Shown here: positions 1 to 7,690 of the stretch, in pieces
Layout of the letters: every line of letters begins with the position of its first letter
Numbering within the stretch: position 1 is the first letter of the stretch
NCBI RefSeq assembly: GCF_003432065.1
Contig: NZ_QWDE01000001.1
Coordinates: forward strand, 1-64,000
Direction of reading: 5' to 3'
DNA: 64,000 nucleotides
Source of the DNA: Mucilaginibacter terrenus
GTDB taxonomy: Bacteria > Bacteroidota > Bacteroidia > Sphingobacteriales > Sphingobacteriaceae
Translations under genes and position numbers: made by a program
The notes under the pieces: generated by a model
Seen by the model: the letters and a program-made list of their open reading frames with translations, nothing else
The model's database searches: none
Told to the model about the DNA's origin: nothing

Positions 1-23
1 AATGAAAATACCTTTTAAATAAC

Positions 24-31
24 TATTTTTG
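24..31 (+). promoter_or_regulatory. Possible -7 promoter element upstream of ardC-like gene
   Basis: The octamer TATTTTTG matches the Bacteroidota -7 consensus TAnnTTTG exactly. There is no good TTG 19 bases upstream, since the window begins there. If used, it would leave a leader of about 240 bases before the ATG at 280. That leader contains the stretch that recurs near 12 kb. No other recognisable gene lies in 1-279. Confidence 0.3.
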
Positions 32-132
32 TACACGCTTTTATAGCGTTTGCTGCACGCCCCACGTCAGCTAATTGCCTGGTCAGTTTGGCCCGGAATC
101 AGGTGGTCAACATCTCCATAACATACACTTTC

Positions 133-267
133 ACGGCATAAACCCGCTATGCCTATGCTCAATCCCATTTATTCCATGACTCGTCAAGTTCTTTGCTCTC
201 CACCTTGACCTTATTCCGTCTTACAGGCTGTATAGCTGCCATAATTAATTCATTTAATCACTTTAAA
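133..267 (+). repeat. Leader repeat copy A (related to 11995-12097)
   Basis: This stretch just upstream of the ArdC-like gene shares ordered blocks with 11995-12097. Both have ACGGCATAAAC, then CATTTATTCC about 33 bases later, then a CCTGTAT/GCTGTAT block followed by CATAATT...ATTCACTTTAAA or its near variant. Same order and similar spacing suggest common ancestry rather than chance. The copy may be a conserved leader of island genes. Confidence 0.45.
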
Positions 268-279
268 TCATTAAACATT

Positions 280-1209
280 ATGGTTACTACAGCACAACCA
301 ACCACAACAAACACATTCGTTGACACCTACCAGGAGGTAACAAATGCAGTTATTAAAATACTTGAAGAAGGTACAATTATCTGGCAATGTCCATGGAATC
401 AGGCTGGCTTACCAAAGAACATCACCTCTGATGTAAATTATCGAGGATGGAACCTGTTTCTACTCAACTTCCACACAATGATCAAAGGCTATCCAACGCC
501 TTACTACATCACCTACAAACAGGCTAATCATCTTAAGGGCTCTATAAAGAAAGGTGAGAAAGGTGTAAGGATCATCTACTGGGCAGAGGTAGAACTCAAG
601 AACCAACAAGCTGATGCAACTACACAGCAACCGGCTGATAAAACTGATAAGCCTAAGAAAATAATGGTGCCTAAGACTTACACCGTCTTTAACATCGCCC
701 AAACTGAAGGGATTGAGTTTCCATACTTTGAAGTAGGCACACCAAGCGAACGTGAAAAGATTGCTAACTGCGAGATTGTTGTTGACAATATGCCTAACAG
801 GCCCACTATTCGCAAGAATGGTACAAGTGCTTACTACCAGCCATCTACAGACACGGTTGTTGTACCAAGCCTAAAAAGATGCAAATCGAGCGAAGCGTAT
901 TATAGCACATTATTCCATGAACTGGCACACAGCACCGGACATGTGAGCAGGCTGAATCGTAAAGAGCTGTTAAGCGATGATGGCTTCGGCAGTACTGCTT
1001 ATGCAAAGGAAGAACTTACAGCTGAAATGACTGCTGCATTCCTAAGTGCAGTAACTGGCATTGCACAATCAACAATTGACAATAGTGCAGCCTACATCGA
1101 AAGCTGGCTTAAAGCTTTGAGAAATGATAAAACACTTGTAATTAAAGCGGCTGCACAGGCTCAAAAGACTGCTGACTATATCCTATCAGTTGAATATGAA
1201 ACAGCTTAA
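280..1209 (+). CDS. ArdC-like antirestriction / zincin metallopeptidase-domain protein
   Basis: The predicted protein has 309 residues. The frame is open further up to a TTG at 193, but I chose the ATG at 280 because the upstream residues are low-complexity and unlike the family, while the Met at 280 opens a typical ArdC N-terminus. The N-terminal half resembles the ssDNA-binding ArdC domain, including a WQCPW segment and a YRGWN motif. The C-terminal half has a metallopeptidase signature, HELAH followed by STGH, around residues 203-211. ArdC proteins are carried by conjugative plasmids and ICEs and protect incoming DNA from restriction. Here it supports the view that the left 12 kb is mobile DNA. 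No conjugation gene or integrase is visible in the window. Confidence 0.85.
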   Translation: MVTTAQPTTTNTFVDTYQEVTNAVIKILEEGTIIWQCPWNQAGLPKNITSDVNYRGWNLFLLNFHTMIKGYPTPYYITYKQANHLKGSIKKGEKGVRIIYWAEVELKNQQADATTQQPADKTDKPKKIMVPKTYTVFNIAQTEGIEFPYFEVGTPSEREKIANCEIVVDNMPNRPTIRKNGTSAYYQPSTDTVVVPSLKRCKSSEAYYSTLFHELAHSTGHVSRLNRKELLSDDGFGSTAYAKEELTAEMTAAFLSAVTGIAQSTIDNSAAYIESWLKALRNDKTLVIKAAAQAQKTADYILSVEYETA

Positions 1210-1216
1210 ATAGGAG

Positions 1217-1232
1217 AAGCCCAGATGGGCTT
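1217..1232 (+). terminator. Hairpin after ardC-like gene
   Basis: A perfect 7-bp stem (AAGCCCA / TGGGCTT) with a 2-base loop begins 7 bases after the ardC stop and is followed by an AT-rich but not strictly T-rich tail. It is a plausible weak intrinsic terminator that separates ardC from the peptide-export operon. Confidence 0.4.
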
Positions 1233-1290
1233 TATACGATTTTACAAGACTTCATACCCATTATCAACCCATTTATCGGCAACGTACTGA

Positions 1291-1521
1291 CAGAAAGGGC
1301 CAACTACGCCCTTTCGCGCACATCTTGATGGAGATCGTAAGTACCGAATTGAAATATTGCGTTATGGATGCTCGTCGATCCAATTCATTATAACTGATAA
1401 CCTTATTTTCCAAAAAGCCGACAAGGTTTCTGGTAAAACAGATTTGCACGATGGTTTTGCGATTTTCAAGAAATATGCTCCAATAGTTAATGATTCTTTG
1501 TCAAAAGGCGGCTTACCTTAA
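1291..1521 (+). pseudogene. Probable remnant reading frame, unknown family
   Basis: A 76-codon open frame lies in the gap between the ArdC gene and the export operon. It has no ATG; the only plausible internal start is a TTG, reading LRYGCSS. It ends GGLP before TAA at 1519. Its composition looks protein-like, with mixed charged and hydrophobic residues, but I recognise no family. It may be the 3' remnant of a gene lost when the island was rearranged. The rest of 1210-1695 is AT-rich DNA in which I see no gene. Confidence 0.25.
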
Positions 1522-1695
1522 TAGAATAGTTTTGCTTAACTGTAATCAAGTCTATATTGTAAATCTAATCTGTTCATGTCGATTAAAAATATTAAAAAAA
1601 GTTGAATTATATTAATTATGAATTCAGAAATAAAATTTATTATATTCGTATAAATTAAACTTTGCTTTCAAGTTATAATTCGTTTTTTTTTACCT

Positions 1696-3276
1696 ATGCC
1701 TCAAAACGAAAACTCCTACAAAATTTTAACGTTAATTGCCCACAAGCTTAATGTTTTAATTACGAAGCAATCCATTGAATTGGAGATGCTCAGACATCCC
1801 GATTATCCAAGCCTTTTGACTATTAGTGATATTCTAAACGTATGGAATATTTCGAACGAAGCTTTTAAAGTGCCTGAGTTTACAACAAAGCACCTCAAAA
1901 AATCGGCACCCTGTGTTATCTGTTCTAAAGTTGAAGGGTTTTATCTAGTTGAAGAAGTCAAAAGTGAAAATATCATAATCAATAATGGACACCAAAGAAG
2001 CATGATATCTCTTGATGAACTCAAAGATAAGTTCCAAAACGTTCTATTAGTCTTAAATAAATCAAAGGACTTTGAAGAATTTGATTATAAAACGAAACGT
2101 CAGATTGAAATTTTAAAAGCAATCCGGCAACCGTTTTTGGTTTTGTCATCGATTTTGATTTTTGCAATTGTTGCTTTTTTGAATATTTCTCCCAGTAGTG
2201 AACGTGTAGCATTAGTATTTTTAATGCTAAAGGCAGCGGGACTTATTGTATCTGTAATATTATTACTTCAAAGTATTAATGCAAATAACCCAATAATTCA
2301 AAAATTGTGTGGCACCGATGAAAAGAAAAATTGCCAAGCAATTCTAAACTCTAGGGCAGCGAAGGTAACCTCGTTTCTGACTTGGTCTGAAATTGGGTTT
2401 TTCTACTTTTCAAGTACTGCCCTAACGACAATTTGTGGCATGAACAACCTAAGGTTAATCCATTTTTGCGCCTTTGCTAATATTGTATGCATTCCATACA
2501 CCCTATATTCACTTTTTTATCAATGGAGAATAGCAAAACAATGGTGTGTATTATGTTGCGCAGTGTTAGTGTTGCTTTGGCTTGAATTTGCAACGGCTTT
2601 ATGGAGTAATTCTTTAACCTTGCAAAAATTATCAGTTGAGGATTTAACAATAATTTTCCTGAGTATACTTGCTCCTATTACCTTTTGGTCATTCAGTAAA
2701 CATTTATTGCAACAATCAATGTTGGTCAAGCCTTTAAAAGAGCAACTTGGCTTATTCAAAAGGAACACCGATGTTTTTCATACATTGTTAAGTACCGAAC
2801 CTGCGTATGCAATTCTACCTTCAGAAGATTCAATCGTAATTGGTAATCCCCATGCTAAAAATGTTATCACAATGGTTTCTAATCCGTTCTGTAAGGCTTG
2901 TTCGGTAACTCATCGTGAGCTAGAAGAAGTAGTTGAAAAGAATTCCACAATACAGCTGCAAATAGTTTTTGTGCCGCGAATTTACAGTCGAAAAAATGAT
3001 TCAATTGTGGCTGCGCATCTTTTTTCATTAAAGCACAATTGTTCTGAAGCTTTGTTAAAAAGCTCGTTATTTGATTGGTATAATCAAGAAAAAAAAGATT
3101 ATAAAAAATGGGCCGAAAAATATCCAATTCAAGAAACAAAGGACTTAGATAGAATCGTTGAGCGCCAACGTGAGTGGTGCGGTTTTGTAGGCATTGATAC
3201 AACGCCGACCATTTTTTTTAATGGAAGGCGTTTATCGCCTGTTTATCATGCGACAGATTTAGCTTATATATATTAG
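1696..3276 (+). CDS. C39-like / vitamin K epoxide reductase / thioredoxin fusion protein
   Basis: This 526-residue membrane protein has three parts. Residues 1-130 resemble a C39 peptidase fold (HPDYPSL segment) but lack the catalytic DCGPTC motif, so this domain is probably a non-cleaving peptide-binding module. About residues 145-320 form a VKOR-like helical bundle with a Cys205/Cys213 pair and a redox motif Cys284-Val-Leu-Cys287. About residues 370-526 form a DsbA/thioredoxin-like domain with Cys399-Lys-Ala-Cys402. VKOR-thioredoxin fusions move electrons from new protein disulfides to quinone. Directly downstream are two Cys-rich secreted peptides, so it most likely oxidises them outside the cytoplasm. 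It is first in the operon. The ATG at 1696 follows a T-rich tract with no clear ribosome binding site. Confidence 0.85.
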   Translation: MPQNENSYKILTLIAHKLNVLITKQSIELEMLRHPDYPSLLTISDILNVWNISNEAFKVPEFTTKHLKKSAPCVICSKVEGFYLVEEVKSENIIINNGHQRSMISLDELKDKFQNVLLVLNKSKDFEEFDYKTKRQIEILKAIRQPFLVLSSILIFAIVAFLNISPSSERVALVFLMLKAAGLIVSVILLLQSINANNPIIQKLCGTDEKKNCQAILNSRAAKVTSFLTWSEIGFFYFSSTALTTICGMNNLRLIHFCAFANIVCIPYTLYSLFYQWRIAKQWCVLCCAVLVLLWLEFATALWSNSLTLQKLSVEDLTIIFLSILAPITFWSFSKHLLQQSMLVKPLKEQLGLFKRNTDVFHTLLSTEPAYAILPSEDSIVIGNPHAKNVITMVSNPFCKACSVTHRELEEVVEKNSTIQLQIVFVPRIYSRKNDSIVAAHLFSLKHNCSEALLKSSLFDWYNQEKKDYKKWAEKYPIQETKDLDRIVERQREWCGFVGIDTTPTIFFNGRRLSPVYHATDLAYIY

Positions 3277-3303
3277 ACAGATCAAGGTATTAAGTACCTG
3301 TCT
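3275..3303 (+). promoter_or_regulatory. Hairpin between VKOR gene and peptide genes
   Basis: The outer arms AGACAG and CTGTCT and an inner GTA/TAC pair form a stem-loop that overlaps the stop codon of the VKOR gene. It lacks a T-run, so it is more likely an RNA processing or stability element than a terminator. It could help separate expression of the enzyme from that of the peptide precursors 70 bases downstream. Confidence 0.35.
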
Positions 3304-3371
3304 TATGGTAAAAACAGGAGGGAATGCTGAAACCCTTAATTTGAGGCAAAAAAATCAAACTACACATTTTT

Positions 3372-3656
3372 ATGGAAAATTTAACATTACCCAGTTCTTT
3401 CGAACAAGGCGTAGTCCTTACCAGAGAAGAAATGAGAAAGATTAACGGTGGAAAGCTACAACAATATGCTTTCTGGTGCTCACAGACTAATGCATCGGGT
3501 CCTGGGTGCCAACCTTTTGGTTTGCAATATGGCGGCTGGGAGTGTAAATCAGATACTCTAGATTATTGTCAAGGCTATTACGATGCTGAATGTCAACGAG
3601 ATGATTGCTGTGATGGGGTCGATTGCAATCAATCTACAGCTCCTCACGCTTCTTAA
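3372..3656 (+). CDS. Double-glycine-leader peptide precursor 1, eight cysteines
   Basis: The precursor has 94 residues. Residues 1-27 form a leader ending LTREEMRKINGG, a classic double-glycine signal of the Bacteroidota type. Cleavage after GG would release a 67-residue core. The core has eight cysteines, at core positions 9, 19, 31, 39, 47, 52, 53 and 58. It is rich in Gly, Tyr and Asp and is acidic near its end (DYCQGYYD and DDCCDGVDC segments), with a short Cys-free tail. It is followed within the operon by a C39 ABC exporter, which should remove the leader, and preceded by a VKOR-thioredoxin protein, which should make up to four disulfides. Bacteriocin, toxin or signal are all possible; the sequence does not decide. 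Confidence 0.8.
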   Translation: MENLTLPSSFEQGVVLTREEMRKINGGKLQQYAFWCSQTNASGPGCQPFGLQYGGWECKSDTLDYCQGYYDAECQRDDCCDGVDCNQSTAPHAS

Positions 3657-3678
3657 AAACTAAATTTATAAAACAAAA

Positions 3679-3921
3679 ATGGAAAACTTACAAATGTCAA
3701 ACGAAGCATTGTCTCGTGATCAAATGAGAAAAATTACCGGTGGAAAGCTTCCACCTGCAGGTTTATGCTATTACGAGTATGATAAAACTAATCCCGCTTG
3801 TGGTGGCGCAGGATCCCCCGGCTATTCTTATGTACCATGTGACGGTAGCAGAGATTACTGTCAAGGTTATTTAGACTATACTTGTGCTCAAGACGATTGC
3901 TGCACTGACGTCGACTGCTAA
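3679..3921 (+). CDS. Double-glycine-leader peptide precursor 2, eight cysteines
   Basis: The precursor has 80 residues and starts 22 bases after precursor 1. The leader (residues 1-22) ends LSRDQMRKITGG. The 58-residue core has cysteines at core positions 8, 19, 32, 39, 47, 52, 53 and 58. Six of the eight are in exactly the same register as in precursor 1 and the other two are shifted by one. The shared segments are DYCQGY, DDCC and VDC; most other residues differ, and this core ends on the last cysteine. The two are paralogues under pressure to keep a disulfide fold. They could act as a two-peptide pair or as variants of one activity. Confidence 0.8.
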   Translation: MENLQMSNEALSRDQMRKITGGKLPPAGLCYYEYDKTNPACGGAGSPGYSYVPCDGSRDYCQGYLDYTCAQDDCCTDVDC

Positions 3922-3930
3922 ATCATTATT

Positions 3931-3963
3931 ATTACATGAAGTTACATCGTAACTTCATGTAAT
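3931..3963 (+). terminator. Strong 15-bp hairpin after precursor genes
   Basis: A perfect 15-bp inverted repeat (arms 3931-3945 and 3949-3963) with a 3-base loop ATC sits 10 bases after the stop of precursor 2 and is followed by TTAATATATAAA. It probably acts as a partial terminator or 3' stabiliser, so that the peptide precursors are made in excess of the downstream export proteins, as in many bacteriocin operons. Confidence 0.6.
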
Positions 3964-3979
3964 TTAATATATAAACTAC

Positions 3980-4786
3980 ATGAAACAAGCTCTATTAACT
4001 ATCGGATTTATTTTTATTTCAATTGTAGTATTCAGCCAAAAAATGCCCAACATTCAAGAAGCTGCTATGAAAGCTCCAGGGGACGTTAAAATAGATGGAA
4101 TTTCAAAGGAATGGTCTAAGAAATTACAAGCTCACAATCGCGCTACAGGTTTAAATTATACTTTAGCAAACGATGTAAATAATTTGTACTTAGTTATACA
4201 AATCAATGATCCGGTGATTATTAATAAAGTAATTAGTGCCGGCATAACTTTATCTATTAAAAAGAACGGGAATTTAAACGATGTACAATCGATTACTTAC
4301 CCGTATTTTGACGTAAATAATAAACCTCAAATAGATGTTAAGAATACCCCTAAAATCGATTCTTCTAAAGCATCTAAAATTAAAGCTGATTCTTTTATGA
4401 CTGCCAACAATCAAAAATTATTTGAAAAGTCCCGTTGGATCAAGGTTTCAGGTATTAAGGAACTAGATACCTTAATGTCAGTTTACAATAGAGAAGGAAT
4501 AAAAGCAGCGCAAAGGTTTGATAATCAGATGAATTATACAATTGAATTATCAATTCAATTGAGACATTTGGGTTTTAGTGCGAACACCGCTGACAAATTT
4601 GAATATAAAGTAACTTCCAACGGAGCGACAATGATGTCATTAAACGGGATATCTTTTGACACTCCAAAGCCTGGAACAAACGCCCGAAAGGTTTTAACAA
4701 TTGGACCTGGAGCAATGCCACCGTCAACATTGCCAATAATGATGTCGACTACGGATTTTAAAGGAGTTTATACATTAGTAAAATAA
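3980..4786 (+). CDS. Secreted CBM9/DOMON-like protein of the export operon
   Basis: This 268-residue protein begins with a signal peptide (hydrophobic residues 4-18, probable cleavage after FSQ). Residues 30-95 have the pattern of CBM9-like or DOMON-like beta-sandwich proteins: PGDVKIDG, EW, then NDVNNLYLVIQI. I do not recognise a specific family for the remainder. It lies between the precursor genes and the exporter and ends 6 bases before the exporter start, so it belongs to the system. A periplasmic chaperone, a peptide-binding factor or an immunity protein would each fit the position. None is shown by the sequence. Confidence 0.6.
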   Translation: MKQALLTIGFIFISIVVFSQKMPNIQEAAMKAPGDVKIDGISKEWSKKLQAHNRATGLNYTLANDVNNLYLVIQINDPVIINKVISAGITLSIKKNGNLNDVQSITYPYFDVNNKPQIDVKNTPKIDSSKASKIKADSFMTANNQKLFEKSRWIKVSGIKELDTLMSVYNREGIKAAQRFDNQMNYTIELSIQLRHLGFSANTADKFEYKVTSNGATMMSLNGISFDTPKPGTNARKVLTIGPGAMPPSTLPIMMSTTDFKGVYTLVK

Positions 4787-4792
4787 AATCCG

Positions 4793-6970
4793 TTGAAATT
4801 CCCTTTTTTTAAACAACAGGATTTGCAGGATTGTGGACCAACTTGCTTACGAATGTTAGCCAAGTATTACGGCAAATCTTATTCAATCCAAAGGCTTCGA
4901 GACTTTTCGTTTACTGATAAAAATGGCTCTACTTTGTTAGGGATAAGCGATGCTGCAGAAAAGATCGGATTTAGAACTCAAGGTGTTAAATTATACTTTG
5001 ACAAACTTGATGGCGTTACTTTGCCATGTATTTTGCATTGGCGTCAAAATCATTTTGTTATTCTTTACAAAATAAAAAACAACAAATATAGCATCGCAGA
5101 TCCCTCGATCGGGTTACTAACATTAAGTGAAAAGGAATTTAAAGAGAATTGGTTTAGTCATTCAGAATTGCATAACGGAATTTGTCTTCTAATTTCAACA
5201 ACTCCCAATTTTTTAGATATCAATGAAGATAAATCTAACACTATTACTTGGTCTCACCTTTTTTCCTACTTTTTAGCATACAAACAGTTATTCTTACAAC
5301 TGATATTAGGCCTAATTGCAGGTACGATCATTCAGTTGTTTGCGCCGCTACTAACACAGTCTATAGTAGATGTAGGTATCTATACAAAAAATTTAAGCTT
5401 TGTAACGATAATTCTAATGGCTCAGATTGCTTTATTTATCGGAAGCATAAGTATTAATTTTATAAGATCATGGATTCTCTTGAATATTAGTGTCCGTATT
5501 AACTTGTCCATACTTACAGATTTTTTGATTAAATTGATGAAGCTGCCTCTTAGCTATTTTGAACGGAAAACCATAGGCGACATTATGCAGCGGATAACAG
5601 ATCAGCAAAAAATAGAAAATTTTTTAACCAATACTACATTAAATACTTTATTTTCTATATTGAATTTATTTGTATTCACATTGCTCTTGGTTCATTATAA
5701 TCTATTGATTTTTTTTATATCGATCGTTGCAAGTGGTCTTTACACCCTATGGATTACAGCTTTTTTAAAAAGACGAAGATCTCTGAACAATAAACAATTT
5801 GATCTTTCAGCACAAAACCAGACATCCCTGATGGAATTGTTTTCCGGAATAGGTGAAATTAAACTCAACAACTCCGAAAAACGTAAAAGATGGGATTGGG
5901 AACAAATTCAGGCAAAACTATTTAAATTTAAAGTCGATAATTTGACGCTTAATCAGTATCAACAAGCGGGATCAGCCTTTATAAACCAAACTAAAAATAT
6001 TCTAATAACTTTTATAAGTGTTAGATCTGTGATCGCTGGAGAAATGACACTTGGAGGTATGATGGCAATACAGTATTTGGTAGGCCAGGTAAGTAATCCT
6101 ATTGAACAATTAGTAAGTTTTATTCAGGCTTACCAAGATGCAAAAATCAGCTTGGAAAGGCTTAACGAAGTACATGACCAAAAAGATGAGGAGTTATCAA
6201 GCGGATATTACATACAAGATTTGCCTCTAAAGCGAACAATTCAAATTCAAAATCTTAATTTTTCTTATCCTGGAGTAGACAATCCATTAGTTTTAAAAAA
6301 CATAAACTTAGTCATCCCTGAAGGGAAAATTACTGCGATTGTTGGAATGAGTGGTAGTGGAAAAACGACGCTTATGAAATTGCTTCTTCGCGTGTACGAA
6401 ATGAAAAATGGAGAAATTAAAATAGGAAAAGTACGTCTAAGTAGTCTTGGTTACCGAATTTGGCGGCAGAGTATTGGTGTAGTTTCACAGGATGGTTATA
6501 TCTTCAACGACACATTGCTCGCAAATATTACTTTAGGAGACGAAAATCCCAAAATAGACGACGTAGAGGAAGCTTTAAATGTTGCGAATCTTTCTGATTT
6601 TGTTTCAGAATTGCCATTTGGTCTTTATACAAAAATTGACCCTAAAGGTCATAACTTAAGTCAAGGACAAAAACAACGCTTATTGATCGCCCGGGCAGTT
6701 TATAAAAATCCTCCATATTTGTTCTTTGATGAAGCCACTAATGCGCTAGATGCTAATAACGAGAGAGAAATTATGGAAAAACTAAACTACTTCTTTTCTG
6801 GTCGCACGGTTTTAATTGTCGCACATAGACTAAGCACAGTTATGAATGCAGATAACATTGTTGTTCTTAACAAAGGAAATTTAGTAGAAAGTGGCACTCA
6901 TTTAGAGCTTGTGACTTTGAAGGGTTCTTACTATGAACTTGTTAGAAATCAACTTGAACTGGGTTTATAA
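4793..6970 (+). CDS. Peptidase-containing ABC exporter (C39 domain)
   Basis: The protein has 725 residues and three domains in order. The C39 cysteine peptidase domain (1-130) has Cys14 in DCGPTC, His87 in NHFVIL and Asp103 in ADP, a complete catalytic set. The transmembrane domain covers about 160-450. The ATPase domain has Walker A GMSGSGKTT (about 517-525), signature LSQGQKQR (about 621) and Walker B FFDEATNALD (about 643). Family members cut double-glycine leaders on the cytoplasmic face and export the core. The start is TTG at 4793. This puts the sequence KFPFFKQQD immediately before the catalytic motif, as is usual in the family, and no ATG is available. Its substrates are almost certainly the two Cys-rich precursors upstream. 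Confidence 0.93.
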   Translation: MKFPFFKQQDLQDCGPTCLRMLAKYYGKSYSIQRLRDFSFTDKNGSTLLGISDAAEKIGFRTQGVKLYFDKLDGVTLPCILHWRQNHFVILYKIKNNKYSIADPSIGLLTLSEKEFKENWFSHSELHNGICLLISTTPNFLDINEDKSNTITWSHLFSYFLAYKQLFLQLILGLIAGTIIQLFAPLLTQSIVDVGIYTKNLSFVTIILMAQIALFIGSISINFIRSWILLNISVRINLSILTDFLIKLMKLPLSYFERKTIGDIMQRITDQQKIENFLTNTTLNTLFSILNLFVFTLLLVHYNLLIFFISIVASGLYTLWITAFLKRRRSLNNKQFDLSAQNQTSLMELFSGIGEIKLNNSEKRKRWDWEQIQAKLFKFKVDNLTLNQYQQAGSAFINQTKNILITFISVRSVIAGEMTLGGMMAIQYLVGQVSNPIEQLVSFIQAYQDAKISLERLNEVHDQKDEELSSGYYIQDLPLKRTIQIQNLNFSYPGVDNPLVLKNINLVIPEGKITAIVGMSGSGKTTLMKLLLRVYEMKNGEIKIGKVRLSSLGYRIWRQSIGVVSQDGYIFNDTLLANITLGDENPKIDDVEEALNVANLSDFVSELPFGLYTKIDPKGHNLSQGQKQRLLIARAVYKNPPYLFFDEATNALDANNEREIMEKLNYFFSGRTVLIVAHRLSTVMNADNIVVLNKGNLVESGTHLELVTLKGSYYELVRNQLELGL

Positions 6971-7672
6971 ATGAATCAAGAACAAAGACATAGTGATGAT
7001 ATAGAGGATATCATATATACTCCACCGAGGTTTATTTACCGATGGGGTATAACTTCTATTATGATTGTTATATTAACTTGTTTGTGTCTCTCAGCTTTTA
7101 TACATTTCCCCTCATTTTTGATGTCTAGAATCAAATTTCATGGCGTTAAATCTTTGGTAAATGTCCGTATACCAGACTCAAGTGTAGTAACACAAATCTT
7201 GGTCGTGAATGGACAAGTGGTAAATAATAAGCAATTACTTGCAGTCGTGGAACATCGTGGACGAAAAGACTCAGTATTTTCATCTATAAACGGTCGCGTT
7301 TTCTACGCTGGGATTGTACATGAAGGGGCGTTAATAGATTCGTCACAACTTATTTTTGATCTTCATCCTAATACAAGTTATTACGGTGAACTTGAAGTTC
7401 CGGATCAACGAATGGATGAAGTAAGTCCTGGACAAAAAGTTATTTTCAAATCATTGGATGGTTCGGAAGATATAGGTAGTGGTGTAATAACGTATGTAAC
7501 ACATGACAGACTTAATCCTCAAAAGAAGATAGCTGAAGTAGAAGTATTAAAATTAAGGAAGGAATTTAGCTCTACCATCGAGGATGGTGTGCTTGCCGAC
7601 GCATTAATAACCTTATCAGACCGCCCACTATTAGCACAGATTATTGAGAATTTTGGTTTAGGAAAAAGATAA
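6971..7672 (+). CDS. Short HlyD-like membrane-fusion adaptor
   Basis: This 233-residue protein starts on the base after the exporter stop codon (TAA then ATG), so it is translationally coupled. One transmembrane helix (about 25-47) follows a short cytoplasmic tail. The rest looks like paired lipoyl/barrel-sandwich halves (VLVVNGQVVNNKQLLAVVEH and SSINGRVFYAGIVHEGALI) and a beta-barrel (ELEVPDQRMDEVSPGQKV). HlyD-type adaptors usually have about 400 residues with a long coiled-coil hairpin; here the hairpin is absent. It probably links the ABC exporter to a periplasmic or outer-membrane partner, but without the long hairpin it is not expected to dock to a TolC tunnel in the usual way. Confidence 0.75.
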   Translation: MNQEQRHSDDIEDIIYTPPRFIYRWGITSIMIVILTCLCLSAFIHFPSFLMSRIKFHGVKSLVNVRIPDSSVVTQILVVNGQVVNNKQLLAVVEHRGRKDSVFSSINGRVFYAGIVHEGALIDSSQLIFDLHPNTSYYGELEVPDQRMDEVSPGQKVIFKSLDGSEDIGSGVITYVTHDRLNPQKKIAEVEVLKLRKEFSSTIEDGVLADALITLSDRPLLAQIIENFGLGKR

Positions 7673-7690
7673 GTAGTCATTAAAATACAG

